In this document: in pieces, positions 53,585 through 63,862 of the stretch | How the letters are laid out: the number at the start of each line of letters is the position of its first letter | Numbering within the stretch: the stretch's first letter is position 1 | NCBI GenBank assembly: GCA_009760885.1 | Contig: CM019718.1 | Span: 23,747,133 to 23,811,132 of the forward strand | Length of the DNA: 64,000 nt | From: Achatina immaculata | Taxonomy: Eukaryota > Mollusca > Gastropoda > Stylommatophora > Achatinidae | Reading direction: 5' to 3' | The notes under the pieces: generated by a model | The model's input: only the letters and a program-made list of their open reading frames with translations | Databases searched by the model: none | What the model was told of the DNA's origin: nothing | Position numbers and translations under genes: made by a program

Positions 53585-54186
53585 GCTGCCTTGTTTGTTT
53601 TGTCAGTTGTCATCAAAATAGCTTCATTCGCATTAAGATAGAGGTTTTGCTCTTCGCTGTTTTTATGGACTGACATAATTAGTTTTTCCATTTCTTTTTA
53701 TGTTGTGGAAAGTAATACCGTGTCATCAGCATATCTAATCTCTCGTATTTCATAACCTCCAATTGTTATGACATCGTAATATTCTTTGTATACATCTTCT
53801 CTAACATTCCTCATTACATTTTCAGTATACAAGTTAAATAGGTAAGGTCACAATATGCACCCCTGACGGACTCCTTGTTTTATGTCAAACCAAGTTGTTG
53901 TTTCACAATTTATTCTTGCTGCTGCTTGTTGTTCTAGATACAGCAGTGATGTTAATTATATTCAATGAATTTGAAATCCCATATTTTCATTATTTCCCAA
54001 AGTTTCTGGTGTTGTACAGTCAAATGCCTTTGAGTAATCTATAAAGGCTAAATATAGATTCACATTAAACTCTCTGCATTTCTCTACTATTAATCTTATA
54101 TTGAATATATGATCTCTTGATCCTCTTCCTTGCCTGAAACCAGCTTGAACCATATTGATTTCTTCTTCTATTTTCTTCCGAAGTCT

Positions 54187-54254
54187 TCTTATCTTATATC
54201 CTTCCCGTGCCGTTAAACGTCACATAGGGCTCGCAAAGTAGTTCGCAAATTTTA
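54187..54254 (-). mobile_element. 68-bp E-RTE 3' end inserted in family A
   Basis: CGAAGTCT at 54179-54186 and 54255-54262 is the TSD; the family-A copy at 22.03 kb has one TTACGAAGTTT. The insert, minus orientation, carries only the last ~17 codons (TTLRALCDV region), the UTR CACGGGAAGGATATAAGATA and nothing more. A third E-RTE insertion in the window. Confidence 0.92.
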
Positions 54255-54794
54255 CGAAGTCTACCCATTATGATTTTTAATAGAGTTTTACTTGCATGAC
54301 TAATCAAGGCAGCGGTTCTGTAGTTTGTGCATAATTTCAGGTTAACCTTTTTTTTTGGCAGTGGTATGAATATAGTTCTTTTCCATTCTTTTGGCCAAAT
54401 ACCTGAATGCCATATCTTTTTACATATTGGATGATAGATTGTTGCACATTCCTTTCCTCCTGCTTTAATTAAGTTCAGCTGTTATCTTATCACATCCTGG
54501 TGATTTGCCATTTTTCAGATTCTTTATTGCCCATAAAACTTCTTCTATTGTCGGTTCTTGTTCTTTCTCCTCCAATAATAATTCACACTGTTCATTTCCG
54601 CTTTCACGGTCGGTTGTTTCATACATTCCTCTGTAATATTCCCTCCATCTTTCTAGAATTTCCTCTGTCTCTGTCAAGGTCTTCCCCATCTCGTCACAAA
54701 TTACATTTAGCTTAGGTGTGACATTTCTCGTCAATGTCTTTAAATCTTTAAACATTTCACTATCTCTTTAACACTTCTGATGTCCTACTACTCT

Positions 54795-56031
54795 ATTGCC
54801 AAGATATACAAATTCGTTGACCTGCTCTACTAACTTGTTATCTACTCTGAGTACATTTCTGTTGTTCACATTTTGCTTCATCAACTTTGTCTTCCTACGC
54901 TGATCTTTAGTCCTATGTTGTTTGCATTATGAGTTAGCTTGATTATTTTATCTTGCATATCTTTGTGCCTGCTAGATAGTAGACAGATGTTGTCCACAAA
55001 GTCAAGGTCCTCCAGCACTGTGTCAAGGGTCCATTGAAATCCTCTGCGTTTGTCTGATGCTGCCTCCTTCATTAACCAGTCTACTGCCAGGATAAATAAT
55101 ATTGATGATAGTACACATCCCTGCTTTACTCCTAAAGCTGCTGGAGATATATTCTCCACAGATCACTTTGCACTGAAAACCTTCGTATAGGGTTTTGACT
55201 ACCTTCACTATGGTGAGGCCATGCCATCTTAGCATTTTCCACCTTGCATCTCTGTTGACAATGTCGAAGGTTTTCTCAAAAATCTATAAACAGTGCATAT
55301 GTTGTGCTATGCCACTCATTCGCCTGCTCTAATATTTGTCTAAGTACAAATATGTGGTCTATGCATAACCTTCCTTTCCTAAATCCTGCTGCTCTTTCCG
55401 AAGTTTTCCCTCAAGTGCTGGTACGATTCTGTTGATGATTATTCTGCAAAATACTTTACTGGTGAGTGGAGGGTGGGTAATGCCTCTCCAGTTCCCGCAA
55501 TCTCTGAGCTCACCCTTCTTTGGTAGTTTTACTATAAGCCCAGTTTTCCACTCCTCTTGAGCTTTTTCTAGATCCCAAATTTATTGTAGTATCCGGCAGA
55601 GTTGTTTTGGTGTTTCTGTTTCTTCTGCTGTCAACATCTCAGCAGTCACTTCATCTTCATCTGGTGCCCTGTCTAATTTTAGCTTATTTATTGCCTTCTT
55701 TACTTCACTTATTGTTATTGGTCCTGTATTGATGTTTAGTTCCGTTTTTGCTTCAGCTATGTCTATTGTTTGTTCTGCTTGTGTTCTGTTTAGTAGGGTG
55801 TTAAAGTGTTCCCTCCATCTTTCAATTTTTTTCTCTTTCTCCACTGATATGTGTCCTTATTGCACTCTCACATCTTGTGCTGAAGTTACCTGTCATCTGC
55901 TTTGTGATTTTGTATATGGTTTTCATGTCATTTGCATATGCTGTTTTCTCTGCTGCTTTTGCTAAGTTGTCATAGTATTGACGTTTATCTTGACGGCATG
56001 ATTCCTTCACTTCTTTTGTCTTTTTGTGCAT
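54795..56031 (-). pseudogene. family-D linker and RT core
   Basis: Minus strand, N to C: KKTKEVKESCRQDKRQYYDN, LAKAAEKTAYANDMKTIYKI (linker), WREHFNTLLNRTQAEQTIDI, SEVKKAINKLKLDRAPDEDE, VTAEMLTAE (RT start; normally K.GKAPGPD.I..E.L), a decayed fingers/motif A region (55270-55560), LTIVKVVKTLYEGFQCKVIC, GVKQGCVLSSILFILAVDWL, LEDLDFVDNICLLSSRHKDM (FADD is altered to FVDN, so the catalytic pair is lost) and NANNIGLKISVGRQS. At least four frame changes. Confidence 0.9.
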
Positions 56032-56099
56032 AATTACTTAAAACTTGTTATTTTAGCCTTTTATGATTTGGTGTTCAGTAATTTTTTCTTGATTTTCTT

Positions 56100-57179
56100 T
56101 CTTTGCTATATCTTTTCCCATGTGGTCTTGCTTATCCATTCCTCTTTTCTCCGTTTCCGATATCCCAGCACCTCTTTTGCTGTTTCCTGTAGTGTTTTAT
56201 TGAACTCTAGTATGGACATTTCTGCTTTGTCTTGTAGGACACTGAAGCGGTACTTACGTACTATTGAGAATTCGTTCCTTGTTTGCTGGTCTTTCAGTTT
56301 TGTTGTATCAAAACGTATCTTTCTGTGTTCTCCGATTTTGACTTTCCTTAATCTTAGTTTTATTTTTGTTACCAGAAGGTTATGATCACCTCCTACATCA
56401 GCTCCTTTCCTTGCTCGCACATCTTGTAGTGACCGTTTCCACTTGTTGTTTATTAGTATGTGATCGATTTGGTTTTCTGTGGTTTTATCTGGTGACCTCC
56501 AAGTCACCTTATGGATGTTTTTATGTTGGAAAATTGTCCCTCCGATGGCCATCATGCTTTCCTCACAGAAGCTGCACAGTCTTTCTCAATTTTCATTTAT
56601 TTCTCCGATTCCTTCTCTTCCCATGATTCTTCTTTTATCTTAATTTCCCTCACCTACTTTTGCACTGAAGTCGCCCAAGATGAGTAGCATATCATGCTTG
56701 GGTATTGCTTCTACTGTGGCTTGGAGGCTGTTGTAAAAATCCTCTTTTAATTCCTCTTCAGCTGCTTCTGTTGGTACATAACAAACTATAATAGACAGCT
56801 TCGTGAATCTTGAGTTGAAGCATGCATATAATAATCTCTCATTTATTGGGGTCCATTTCAGCAATGCTCTTGATGCTTCTTTTGTTATAATCAATGCTAC
56901 TCCTCCTTCATAAAGTTCTTCTTTACCTGACCATATTATTGTATCTTCTGTGTGCTGTGTTGTTAATTTCCTTCTGCCTTGTCCTGTCCATCTTGCTTCT
57001 TGTATTCCTAGTATGTCTAGCTTGTATCTGTTCATTTCCTTGATGATTTGTGCTAGTTTTCCAGTCTGGTTTAGTGTTCTTACATTCCAGCTGCCTATTT
57101 GCATCTTGTGTTTAGGTTCCAGGAGGTCTGCAGTCGGGCTGGGGACTTCCAGTGGCTGGCTTTCATCCACAACCTTCAT
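56100..57179 (-). pseudogene. family-D apurinic-type endonuclease domain
   Basis: The domain nicks target DNA for reverse transcription. On the minus strand from 57179: KMQIGSWNVRTLNQTGKLAQ (N-terminal strand, catalytic N), DILGIQEARWTGQG (catalytic E), LSIIVCYVPTEAAEEELKED, MLLILGDFSAKVGEGN (normally GDFNAK, N to S). After a frameshift near 56600 it continues with IGGTIFQHKNIHKVTWRSPD, NQIDHILINNKWKRSLQDVR and GADVGGDHNLLVTKI (catalytic D/H). About 330 residues in two frames, close to the normal length. The N to S change and the frameshift suggest it is inactive. Confidence 0.92.
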
Positions 57180-57380
57180 GGGCTCAGTTTCCTGATAAGC
57201 ATTTCTCCTTCCACCTGCATTTGTTTTTTCCCTTGCTTCTGTTTCTGTAGCAGTCTGATAGTTTTTTTACCAGATAGGGTTGCTGGCCCTATGCCGAACC
57301 CTCCTTAGTCGCCTTTTACGATCATGCGTGGTAGAGTACAGTGGTCCTATTCTTTGCAGATCCCGGGTACCACACGGGGG
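57180..57380 (-). other. family-D 5'UTR
   Basis: The minus strand contains CCCGTGTGGTACCCGGGATC, TAGGACCACTGTACTCTACC, CGCATGATCGTAAAAGGCGA and GGGTTCGGCATAGGGCCAGC, the kind of GC-rich leader that precedes RTE endonuclease frames. The exact 5' end is uncertain. Confidence 0.6.
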
Positions 57381-57665
57381 ATTTTAATGAGCTAAGCAAC
57401 AGAAATGTGTTTTTGGGAGAAAGATGCACCAAATCCCCTGCACAGACAGGAAAACAAACGAAGAGGTTCTTAAAGAAGTGCCAAAACAACAACTAGCTAA
57501 AATTTTAAGAAAAAAAGACGGTCAAAAGTTCTAACTGAAAACTAGGAACAGCTTTATTAATTAACGTGCACACGGTTGTAACATTCTGGTTTACACCTTA
57601 ATCATATAAAAATATACAGGTCAAAGAAAAAAGTAAGAGAAGAGAAAACATCAATTTACATCAAT
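57381..57665. other. no recognisable feature
   Basis: AT-rich spacer between the D element and the RNase H fragment. Confidence 0.5.
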
Positions 57666-58766
57666 TTATGGTTTATGGTCTGGGGCAACATCAATGCACT
57701 CTGGACATGTCCATAGGTCCTCAGATTCCCCCATCCCATCCCTCAACATACCCATCAGCGTTCCGCGGCTGATAGTGCCTGTCTTATGTTGGTTGAGACA
57801 TGTTCCTTCGCTCATCCAGTACCCCTCTCTTTGCTGGCCGTGCCAGTCTGTACTACCAACTCGCTCAGTCCAAGCAGCGATGTGGACTTTCTGCTTTTCG
57901 AAGTCCTCCATTCTGCCTGTCTCTGCGCTAACAGTATCAGCTCGACCTAGTGGTTGCCCATCTGCGCTAACAGTATCAGCTCGACCTAGTGGTTGTCCAT
58001 CTGCGCTAACAGTATCAGCTCGACCTAGTGGTTGTCCATCTGCGCTAACAGTATCAGCTCGATCTAGTGGTTGTCCATCTGCGCTAACAGTATCAGCTCG
58101 ACCTAGTGATTGTCCATCTACGCTAACAGTATCAGCTCGACCTAGTGGTTGTCCGTCTGCGCTAACAGTATCAGCTCGACCTAGTGGTTGTCCATCTGCG
58201 CTAACAGTATCAGCTCCATCTAGTGGTTGTCCATCTGCGCTAACAGTATCAGCTCCATCTAGTGGTTGTCCATCTTCGCTAACAGTATCAGCTCGACCTA
58301 GTGGTTGTCCATCTGCGCTAACAGTATCAGCTCGACCTAGTGGTTGTCCATCTGCGCTAACAGTATCAGCTCCATCTAGTGGTTGTCCATCTGCGCTAAC
58401 AGTATCAGCTCGATCTAGTGGTTGTCCATCTGCGCTAACAGTATCAGCTCCATCTAGTGGTTGCCCATCTGCGCTAACAGTATCAGCTCCATCTAGTGGT
58501 TGTCCATCTGCGCTAACAGTATCATATCGATCTAGTGGTTGTCCGCCAGCGCTAACAGTATCAGCTCGATCTAGTGGTTGTCCGTCTGCGCTAACAGTAT
58601 CAGCTCGATCTAGTGGTTGTCCGCCAGCGCTAACAGTATCAGCTCGACAGAGTGGTTGTCCGTCTGCGCTAACAGTATCAGATCGATCTAGTGGTTGTCC
58701 GCCAGCGCTAACAGTATCAGCTCGACAGAGTGGTTGTCCGCCTGCGCTAACGGCAGAACCGGTCAA
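57666..58766 (-). CDS. retrotransposon C-terminal region with 39-bp coding repeats
   Basis: A minus-strand frame of 366 codons stays open. It starts at the end of an RNase H-like domain (upstream in the same reading: [20 protein letters not shown], from about 58830), passes through about 21 copies of a 13-residue unit close to [13 protein letters not shown], and ends with [60 protein letters not shown] and [14 protein letters not shown]. The tail has C...H and CPEC, possibly zinc-binding. It is the 3' end of an RNase H-bearing non-LTR element, since the order RNase H, spacer, C-rich tail follows on directly. Keeping the frame open over 21 units and 80 residues of unique tail is notable, although the RNase H part upstream is broken. 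No RT lies upstream. Confidence 0.7.
   Translation of the reverse strand: MTGSAVSAGGQPLCRADTVSAGGQPLDRSDTVSADGQPLCRADTVSAGGQPLDRADTVSADGQPLDRADTVSAGGQPLDRYDTVSADGQPLDGADTVSADGQPLDGADTVSADGQPLDRADTVSADGQPLDGADTVSADGQPLGRADTVSADGQPLGRADTVSEDGQPLDGADTVSADGQPLDGADTVSADGQPLGRADTVSADGQPLGRADTVSVDGQSLGRADTVSADGQPLDRADTVSADGQPLGRADTVSADGQPLGRADTVSADGQPLGRADTVSAETGRMEDFEKQKVHIAAWTERVGSTDWHGQQREGYWMSEGTCLNQHKTGTISRGTLMGMLRDGMGESEDLWTCPECIDVAPDHKP
57925..58750 (-). repeat. 39-bp coding minisatellite, about 21 copies
   Basis: TGCGCTAACAGTATCAGCTC, GACCTAGTGGTTGTCCATC at 39-bp spacing, with variants GATCTAGT, CCATCTAGT, CGACAGAGT and CCGCCAGCG. Thirteen codons per unit keep the minus frame open, and a plus frame as well (57694-58815, [17 protein letters not shown]), which I treat as the shadow. 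Confidence 0.97.
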
Positions 58767-59390
58767 CCCGTCAGCTTTCTCATTTCCCTGGATGGCCGCG
58801 TGCTCAGGAACATAGATGAAGGTGACTGCGAATCGTTGATTTCTGCAGTGACTCTAGTGGCTTGCCTACGTGCAGAGCCTGCCTAGAGCTTCTGGATCAT
58901 ACTCATTGAATCACTTAGTATGCAGACACGGGCGTAGTCCTGTGGCTCCAGCCACTCGACAACCTGGTCACTGCCATCACCTCCATCGTCACGCTGCTTG
59001 TGGTCACAACGAAGGCACCACTGGTTTCCTGGATTGTTCTGCCAAATAAGCGTGCTGTGAACGCCCATGCACTCGTTTGAAGTCGTACAGCAGACCCTTC
59101 CGTGCAAATAACATCTGCTTCACTGGAGTTTTCGCTGACAAGGGCGTTAACCTCTGCATTAACAGCCAGTGGATTCTGCTCCATGCTCTTCTTGTCACGC
59201 CTGACAGTGAAGTAGAAAGTGGCCCCGAACGCTGGAGGCACAGGTGCCCATTTCTCGCCGGGGTTGATGTTGTTAAGTTCGCAGACCTGACATCTTCTGC
59301 GCCTCCTAACTATGATTCCGCCCCCTGTTTTAGCCTCCCGCCCTTTTCTTTGCGGAGTTCTTTACGTCAATTATACATAACAAGTTAACA
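58767..59390 (-). pseudogene. RNase H-like domain, frameshifted
   Basis: Read on the minus strand: FGATFYFTVRRDKKSMEQNP, EADVICTEGSAVRLQTSAWA (first catalytic position, TDGS altered to TEGS), ETSGAFVVTTSSVTMEVMAV (catalytic E), then after a frameshift near 58955 LEPQDYARVCILSDSMSMIQ (catalytic D in LSDS), a TAG, and after another shift [17 protein letters not shown] (the H/D-bearing end). RNase H removes RNA from the element's hybrid during copying. Two shifts, a stop and a D to E change show decay. Confidence 0.85.
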
Positions 59391-60665
59391 ACTCACACTC
59401 AAACAAACTTTTCGTCTGTTATTACATCCATGATATAGGCTCGTATGACTGTACAAAAGGCTGGAAGTAAACTGCTCAGATTGATTTTAAAAAGAAAGTA
59501 TACAACTTTATCAATACTAAATAAAATGGTTCTCATGCTTTCTATTCGTTTCTTTCTCACTTTACTCATTCCCTCTGCCACTTTATAAAACTGCACCATA
59601 CACCTCAAACCTTTATTAAATAAAATTCTAAAATGTTAAAGTTTTATATTGGAAAAAAAATTTCATGAGTAGAAAGACAAGAATGGGATCCTTTGTGTGT
59701 GTCTTGATCATGAAAAAAGAAACACGACGAGACAGGAAATAAAACAGACGCCAAGTTGTCGAAAAAAAAACCCATGACAAAGGCGTTCTGCCAAAATATC
59801 GATAGGTTATTAAATCTAATGTAACTTGGAAACACTTTTTTTTAAACTGTGGCTACGCAATTCGAGGCATAAATTTATTAAATAACAACAAATAACGAGA
59901 GCCTAAAATAACATGCGTGGACAGATAATTACCGAGCTCCCAGCCGGTCTGCATTCATTGGACTTGTCACAGGAAGAGAGGAAATTAGGGCACATTATGA
60001 CAGGAAGCCATATAAATCGATGGAAGGTTAGCGATCTGTGGAGACGAGAAAATATCAAACGCTGGGACAAGATGGCAGAGAAGAAATTTAACAACAAAAA
60101 AGCCAGAATGTACAGAATGTATAAAATGTACAGAACAGGCTGTTTAGGTGGAGTATGAATGTGCACCATATTTATTACGCACATAACAAGAAATAATTAT
60201 ATCTTTCATTTGTCTTATTCCATTACCCGAAATTCAAACACTGTTGTATTTCAAACTAAAACTTGTCTTCTTCATTTTTTCCCCAAGTCTTCCTTTCTCC
60301 ATCCCTCACCTACTCTTGTATCCTTGCTATCATATTCCCCCGTCTCCTAACCTCTTTAAAAAAAAAAAAAGAAAGAAAAGGCGTTCCATTTTAGAGAAAT
60401 GAGACATTCCCCATGTCCTTATGAATAGCTGAGAATCGTGTACACGGGGATGTCTCTGAAAAAAATCCCTGACAAGTAACAGATCGATACCCGTTGGCCA
60501 TCAGAGCCGTGGTATAAGTTACGAAAGCGGAGACGCTGTTGTAGGAACAATGACACGTAATAAACAGTTTCAAGGTGCCACCACAAATAACAAGCTACTG
60601 GCGTATTTGTTGTCGCCCTGCTAGCTTATTATACCCTGCTTTGAATAGATAATCTTGTTTTCAGT
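59391..60665. other. no recognisable gene
   Basis: AT-rich sequence. The frame 59913-60158 ends in imperfect YRMYKMYR repeats (TACAGAATGTATAAAATG units) and has no domain. Confidence 0.5.
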
Positions 60666-60667
60666 AG

Positions 60668-60846
60668 TAACACTCACTCACTCACTCATTCACTCACTCA
60701 CTATTCACACCCACTGACTCACTCAATCACCTCTTCCATTCATTCATTCACTCACTAACTCACTCACTCACTATTCACACACACGGACTCACTCATCTCA
60801 TCCATTCACTCACTCACTAGCTCATTCACTCACTCACTCACTCACA
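60668..60846. repeat. (CACT)n-rich array with larger duplication
   Basis: CACT/CATT tetranucleotides, with ACTCACTATTCACAC.CAC.G and ACTCACTCA occurring twice (near 60697 and 60766), about 70 bp apart. Confidence 0.93.
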
Positions 60847-61205
60847 ACTGCGAACAGAGTCTCAAAGCATACCCTAAGCCATTATGGAGAAATCAGAATA
60901 GCTTTTTGTTTTGCTTTTTGTTTGTTTGTTTGTTTTGTTCTGACAGTTAACAAACATAAACATCGAACACACATACAGGACGTACATAACAAATATTTGA
61001 CATTCCTGATATTTAAGCTGTTGATTTTAACTCTTGTGTCATCAAATTAAAGAACAGTTCAAGAAATGCTGCAGGATTATATATCTGTATACGAGAATAA
61101 ATGTTAGCCTAAGTTTTGATTCGTGGGCGGAAAGAGAAGAAGATGAAATATAAAATAGATAAAATAAAGATGTGGTTTGGTGAGTTATGCTAAATATACA
61201 ATGGA
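60847..61205. other. no recognisable feature
   Basis: AT-rich spacer with a (TTTG)n stretch near 60905-60935. Confidence 0.5.
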
Positions 61206-61207
61206 CG

Positions 61208-61290
61208 GCCTTCTTCTTCTTCTTTTTCTTTTCTTCTTCTTTTTCTTTTCTTCTTCTCCTTCTTCTTCTTCTTTTTCTTCTTCTTCTTAA
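61208..61290. repeat. (TTC)n microsatellite
   Basis: TTC units with TTTTC interruptions, about 80 bp. The frame through it (61187-61444) is incidental. Confidence 0.95.
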
Positions 61291-61930
61291 ATCTCCCTAC
61301 AACTGCAGGCTGGTGTTCTCTGCAGCCCGTGCAGCCACGATGTTTAAGCGCAGCAATGTGTTGGGTTGGGAGCGGGTGGTAGCGTTTTTTTTTTGCAGTT
61401 CGTTAGTAGAGCTAAAAAGAAAAGGATGTACAATACTTCTTTAGCAGACTCCACCACCACGGGAACTTTGGCGATCCCTGCCCCGTTAACCAGTCTAGAC
61501 CTGTTACTGGGAGTAATAAGGGTGAGGTAGGACAGGGTCTTGGTCGATTACGATATGTTAACCCTGACGCTAGCATGTCAACTATGGTTTGCCAACTCTG
61601 ACGCTAGCATGTTAGCTATGGTTTGCCAGCTTTGACGCTAGCATGTCAGCTATGGTTTGCCAACTCTGACGCTAGCATGTTAGCTATGGTTTGCCAATCT
61701 TGACTCTAGTATGTTAGATGTGGTTTGCCAACTTTGACGCTAGTACGTTAGATGTGGTTTGCCAACCTTGACGCTAGTATGTTAGATGTGGTTTGCCAAC
61801 CTTGACGCTAGTATGTTAGATGTGGTTTGCCAACCTTGACGCTAGTATGTTAGATGTGGCTTGCCAACCTTGACGTTACAATGTCAGCTATGGATCGCTG
61901 AGTGCCAAATCGGACAGTGTTCCCCCCCCC
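61291..61930 (+). repeat. E-repeat, longest copy, with 34-bp internal array
   Basis: GCAGGCTGGTGTTCTCTGCA, GTTGGGAGCGGGTGGTAGCG, CCACCACGGGAACTTTGGCG, ATCCCTGCCCCGTTAACCAG, GAGGTAGGACAGGGTCTTGG, then about nine units of GACGCTAGCATGTCAGCTAT plus GGTTTGCCAACTCT at 34-bp spacing (61566, 61600 and so on), ending ATGGATCGCTGAGTGCCAAA. Other copies carry none (42.6 kb) or three (47.7 kb) of these units. Confidence 0.92.
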
Positions 61931-62394
61931 CACGCCCTGAGATACAAATACTTAACCTCTGAAAGACGTTACAGAACATTAAACAAGAGATAATTAAAAT
62001 CATGACGAAAAAAAAACTACCAAAGTTATTTGCCAAGAGTCACGAGAAGACAAAAGAAAACTTAAGGAAAAAAAATAAAAGAATGGAAGCTAGATGAAAA
62101 ATATTTACCACTCCCAAAAAGTTAAGCAGCAGATGTTTCAAGTTTATATTTTCCAATTTAATTTTTATAAGATGTAACTTTTTAAAAGCTGAAATGGAAA
62201 GTATGTTATCTTGTGAACACCTTTCACTGAGGCATGCTTCTAACTTGCCCGTGGGAAACTAGAACTTAATCAAACTTTGGCGTCGTCTCACTGTAATTTT
62301 TCACTCAGTTTTTTTATACAGATCAGTTAATTTAAAAACAAAAATTGCCTAAGACCAAGTCAAGATAGCAGCGCAGCCAGGCTTCATTTGCTGT
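61931..62394. other. no recognisable feature
   Basis: C run at 61922-61931, then AT-rich spacer. Confidence 0.5.
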
Positions 62395-63380
62395 CTAGAG
62401 ATGGTTAGACGTCATTAGAATGACCAAGATGTTGCTCAGGCCATGGGAAAGCTGTAGGCTTGAACTTCACAGAATGGTTTCGCTAGGTACATTGGAGTCA
62501 CCAGAGGTGCGATCCACGAAGTCTTCAGACGGTTTCAGGAAAAGTAGCCAGTGCTCTGTTTTATCAAGGAGTTGTCAACCACGTGTTCCCAGCCAGAGAG
62601 ATGATCTTCTTTGTTGTGCTTTCCGCAAGAATACAACGATTTGTAACTGCACTAGCTTTACAAAACGACCTTTAAGCAACGACTGAGTTAGGAGTTTCTA
62701 TTCAGACCACAGGAATCGTTTTCATCGAGTTAGCTGGATTTCGTTGAAAATTACCCGCAGTTCGGATCCATCGCATTCAACGTCAGCTTCAAGCTCATCT
62801 GAAATGGACAAAACAACGAAGCAGGTAGACTGCAAATCAGCGATGGTCATATCATCTTCAGTGACGAAGTATCCAGCGAATGTTTGGACTTAACGACGGT
62901 CGTCGACGGTTCTGGAGACAAGCTGGGGAGAGAGATTTGCTGACTGCGCTGTTGTAGAGCATGACAGATTCGGAGGGAGCAGTTTGCTGGTCTGGGCCGG
63001 TATCTGGACAGGTGGACGTACTGAGGCCCACGTCTCAGGTGAGGATTGAAATCCCTGAGGTGCTTGGACCAGGTGATGACACCCGTCGTTATCCTCCAAA
63101 TGAGACAGGCTGATGTTCAATTTATTCTTATGCACCACAGTGCATGCTGCCAAAGGCCACAGATTGTAAGTAGAGAGCTGGGAGTCAGTAGCGCCATGCG
63201 CCTTCCTGGACCTACTCTCATGACCTTAACCCTGTTAAACAAGATTGGGCCACGTGAGGAAGAACGATTCATAACATTTCTAACAATCCAGAACACTTGT
63301 TACTTTGGAGAACCACCTATGGGCCCAGTAGATGGGAATTCCACAAACTGGCTTCATCTGGTTACTGCACGAGTTTAGAC
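62395..63380 (+). pseudogene. Tc1-like transposase relic
   Basis: Plus strand, heavily decayed. An HTH region near 62410-62560 (EVRSTKSSDGF.K-like; expected transposase reading is in mixed frames), a decayed RNA-like linker with RNRFHRVSWI, then around 62790-63000 a DDE domain (frame 3) reading LNDGRRRFWRQAGERFADCA, VVEHDRFGGSSLLVWAGIWT, GGRTEAHVSG, the YRR.GERF.D..V..HDRFGGGSVMVWGGI block of Tc1 transposases. Then near 63115-63240 ILMHHSAC (normally DNARPH), VVSRELGVS-type and TLMTLTLLNKIG (normally SPDLNP.E..W). No terminal repeats identified. It differs from the 8.2-kb Tc1, so a second family. Confidence 0.8.
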
Positions 63381-63681
63381 ACCATGTTGAAACTTGTACT
63401 GAGGCTGCTAGAGGCCAAACCCGACATTGATAACAACTGGTCATTAGGAAATTATTTAATCATAAAATATTAATTTTGGCAGTGACAATTTCTTCAAGCA
63501 CTTTTTTGAACACCTATGTTGAATTAAACGGGAATTATCAAAAAACAAATTGTGACTGGCCCACTGAAGTATATTAAATTTGAATAAGCTCAATGTTCGA
63601 ATATTATTTGACTTAAATTCATTTTTGTATGAATTATTTATTCAATTTTACTGAGCTCCATACATTTCTTGCTTAACATTT
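63381..63681. other. no recognisable feature
   Basis: AT-rich sequence, possibly the remaining 3' part of the Tc1 relic. Confidence 0.4.
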
Positions 63682-63862
63682 TGTGTTGAGTATATTAACA
63701 AAAATGATCAAATACAAAGAGAAATTGCAGGAAATATCAAGATACAGCTAACCGTTTGTGTTGAGTATATTAACGAACTGATCAAATACAAAGAGAAGTT
63801 GCAGGAAATATCAAGATACAGCTAACTTTTTGTGTTGAGCATATTAACGAACTGATCAAATC
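63682..63862. repeat. 74-75-bp tandem repeat, about 2.4 units
   Basis: TGTGTTGAGTATATTAAC begins at 63682, 63757 and 63831, with AGAAATTGCAGGAAATATCA AGATACAGCTAAC (two parts) in each full unit. Confidence 0.95.

Larger units (their letters stand above)
52853..54788 (-). pseudogene. family-A element inside family D
   Basis: 3' tail CATTTCATTCATT at 52857-52869. Then, on the minus strand, C-terminal tail (GKRKRGRPRGRWLQDIVDDL near 52990), CETWTLNK-like region, YLGSLLTNNGDAM, a decayed YADDTVLLS region near 53715, FIDYSKAFDC (54040), GFRQGRGSRDHIF (54115), and the N-terminal RT part (LKTLTRNVTPKLNVICDEMG, LWAIKNLKNGKSPGCDKITA near 54490-54755). Multiple shifts, a short insertion at 53499-53584 and an E-RTE fragment at 54187-54254 break it. 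Confidence 0.9.
52211..57380 (-). mobile_element. RTE-like retrotransposon (family D), nearly full length, split by family A
   Basis: Read on the minus strand from about 57380: 5'UTR, apurinic-type endonuclease (57179 to about 56100), linker, RT (55850-54795), then a family-A element at 52853-54788, then the D C-terminus (52850-52280) and a (GA)n tail at 52211-52282. TACTCT next to both ends of the A insert (52847-52852 and 54789-54794) is a candidate short TSD, and the D reading YLGNRV...KENGNSTE is restored when A is removed. It is inactivated by frameshifts. Confidence 0.88.

Noticed and set aside
57694..58815. 373-codon plus-strand frame over the 39-bp array
   Set aside because: The minus frame connects to RNase H and a recognisable C-terminal tail, so the plus frame is its shadow.
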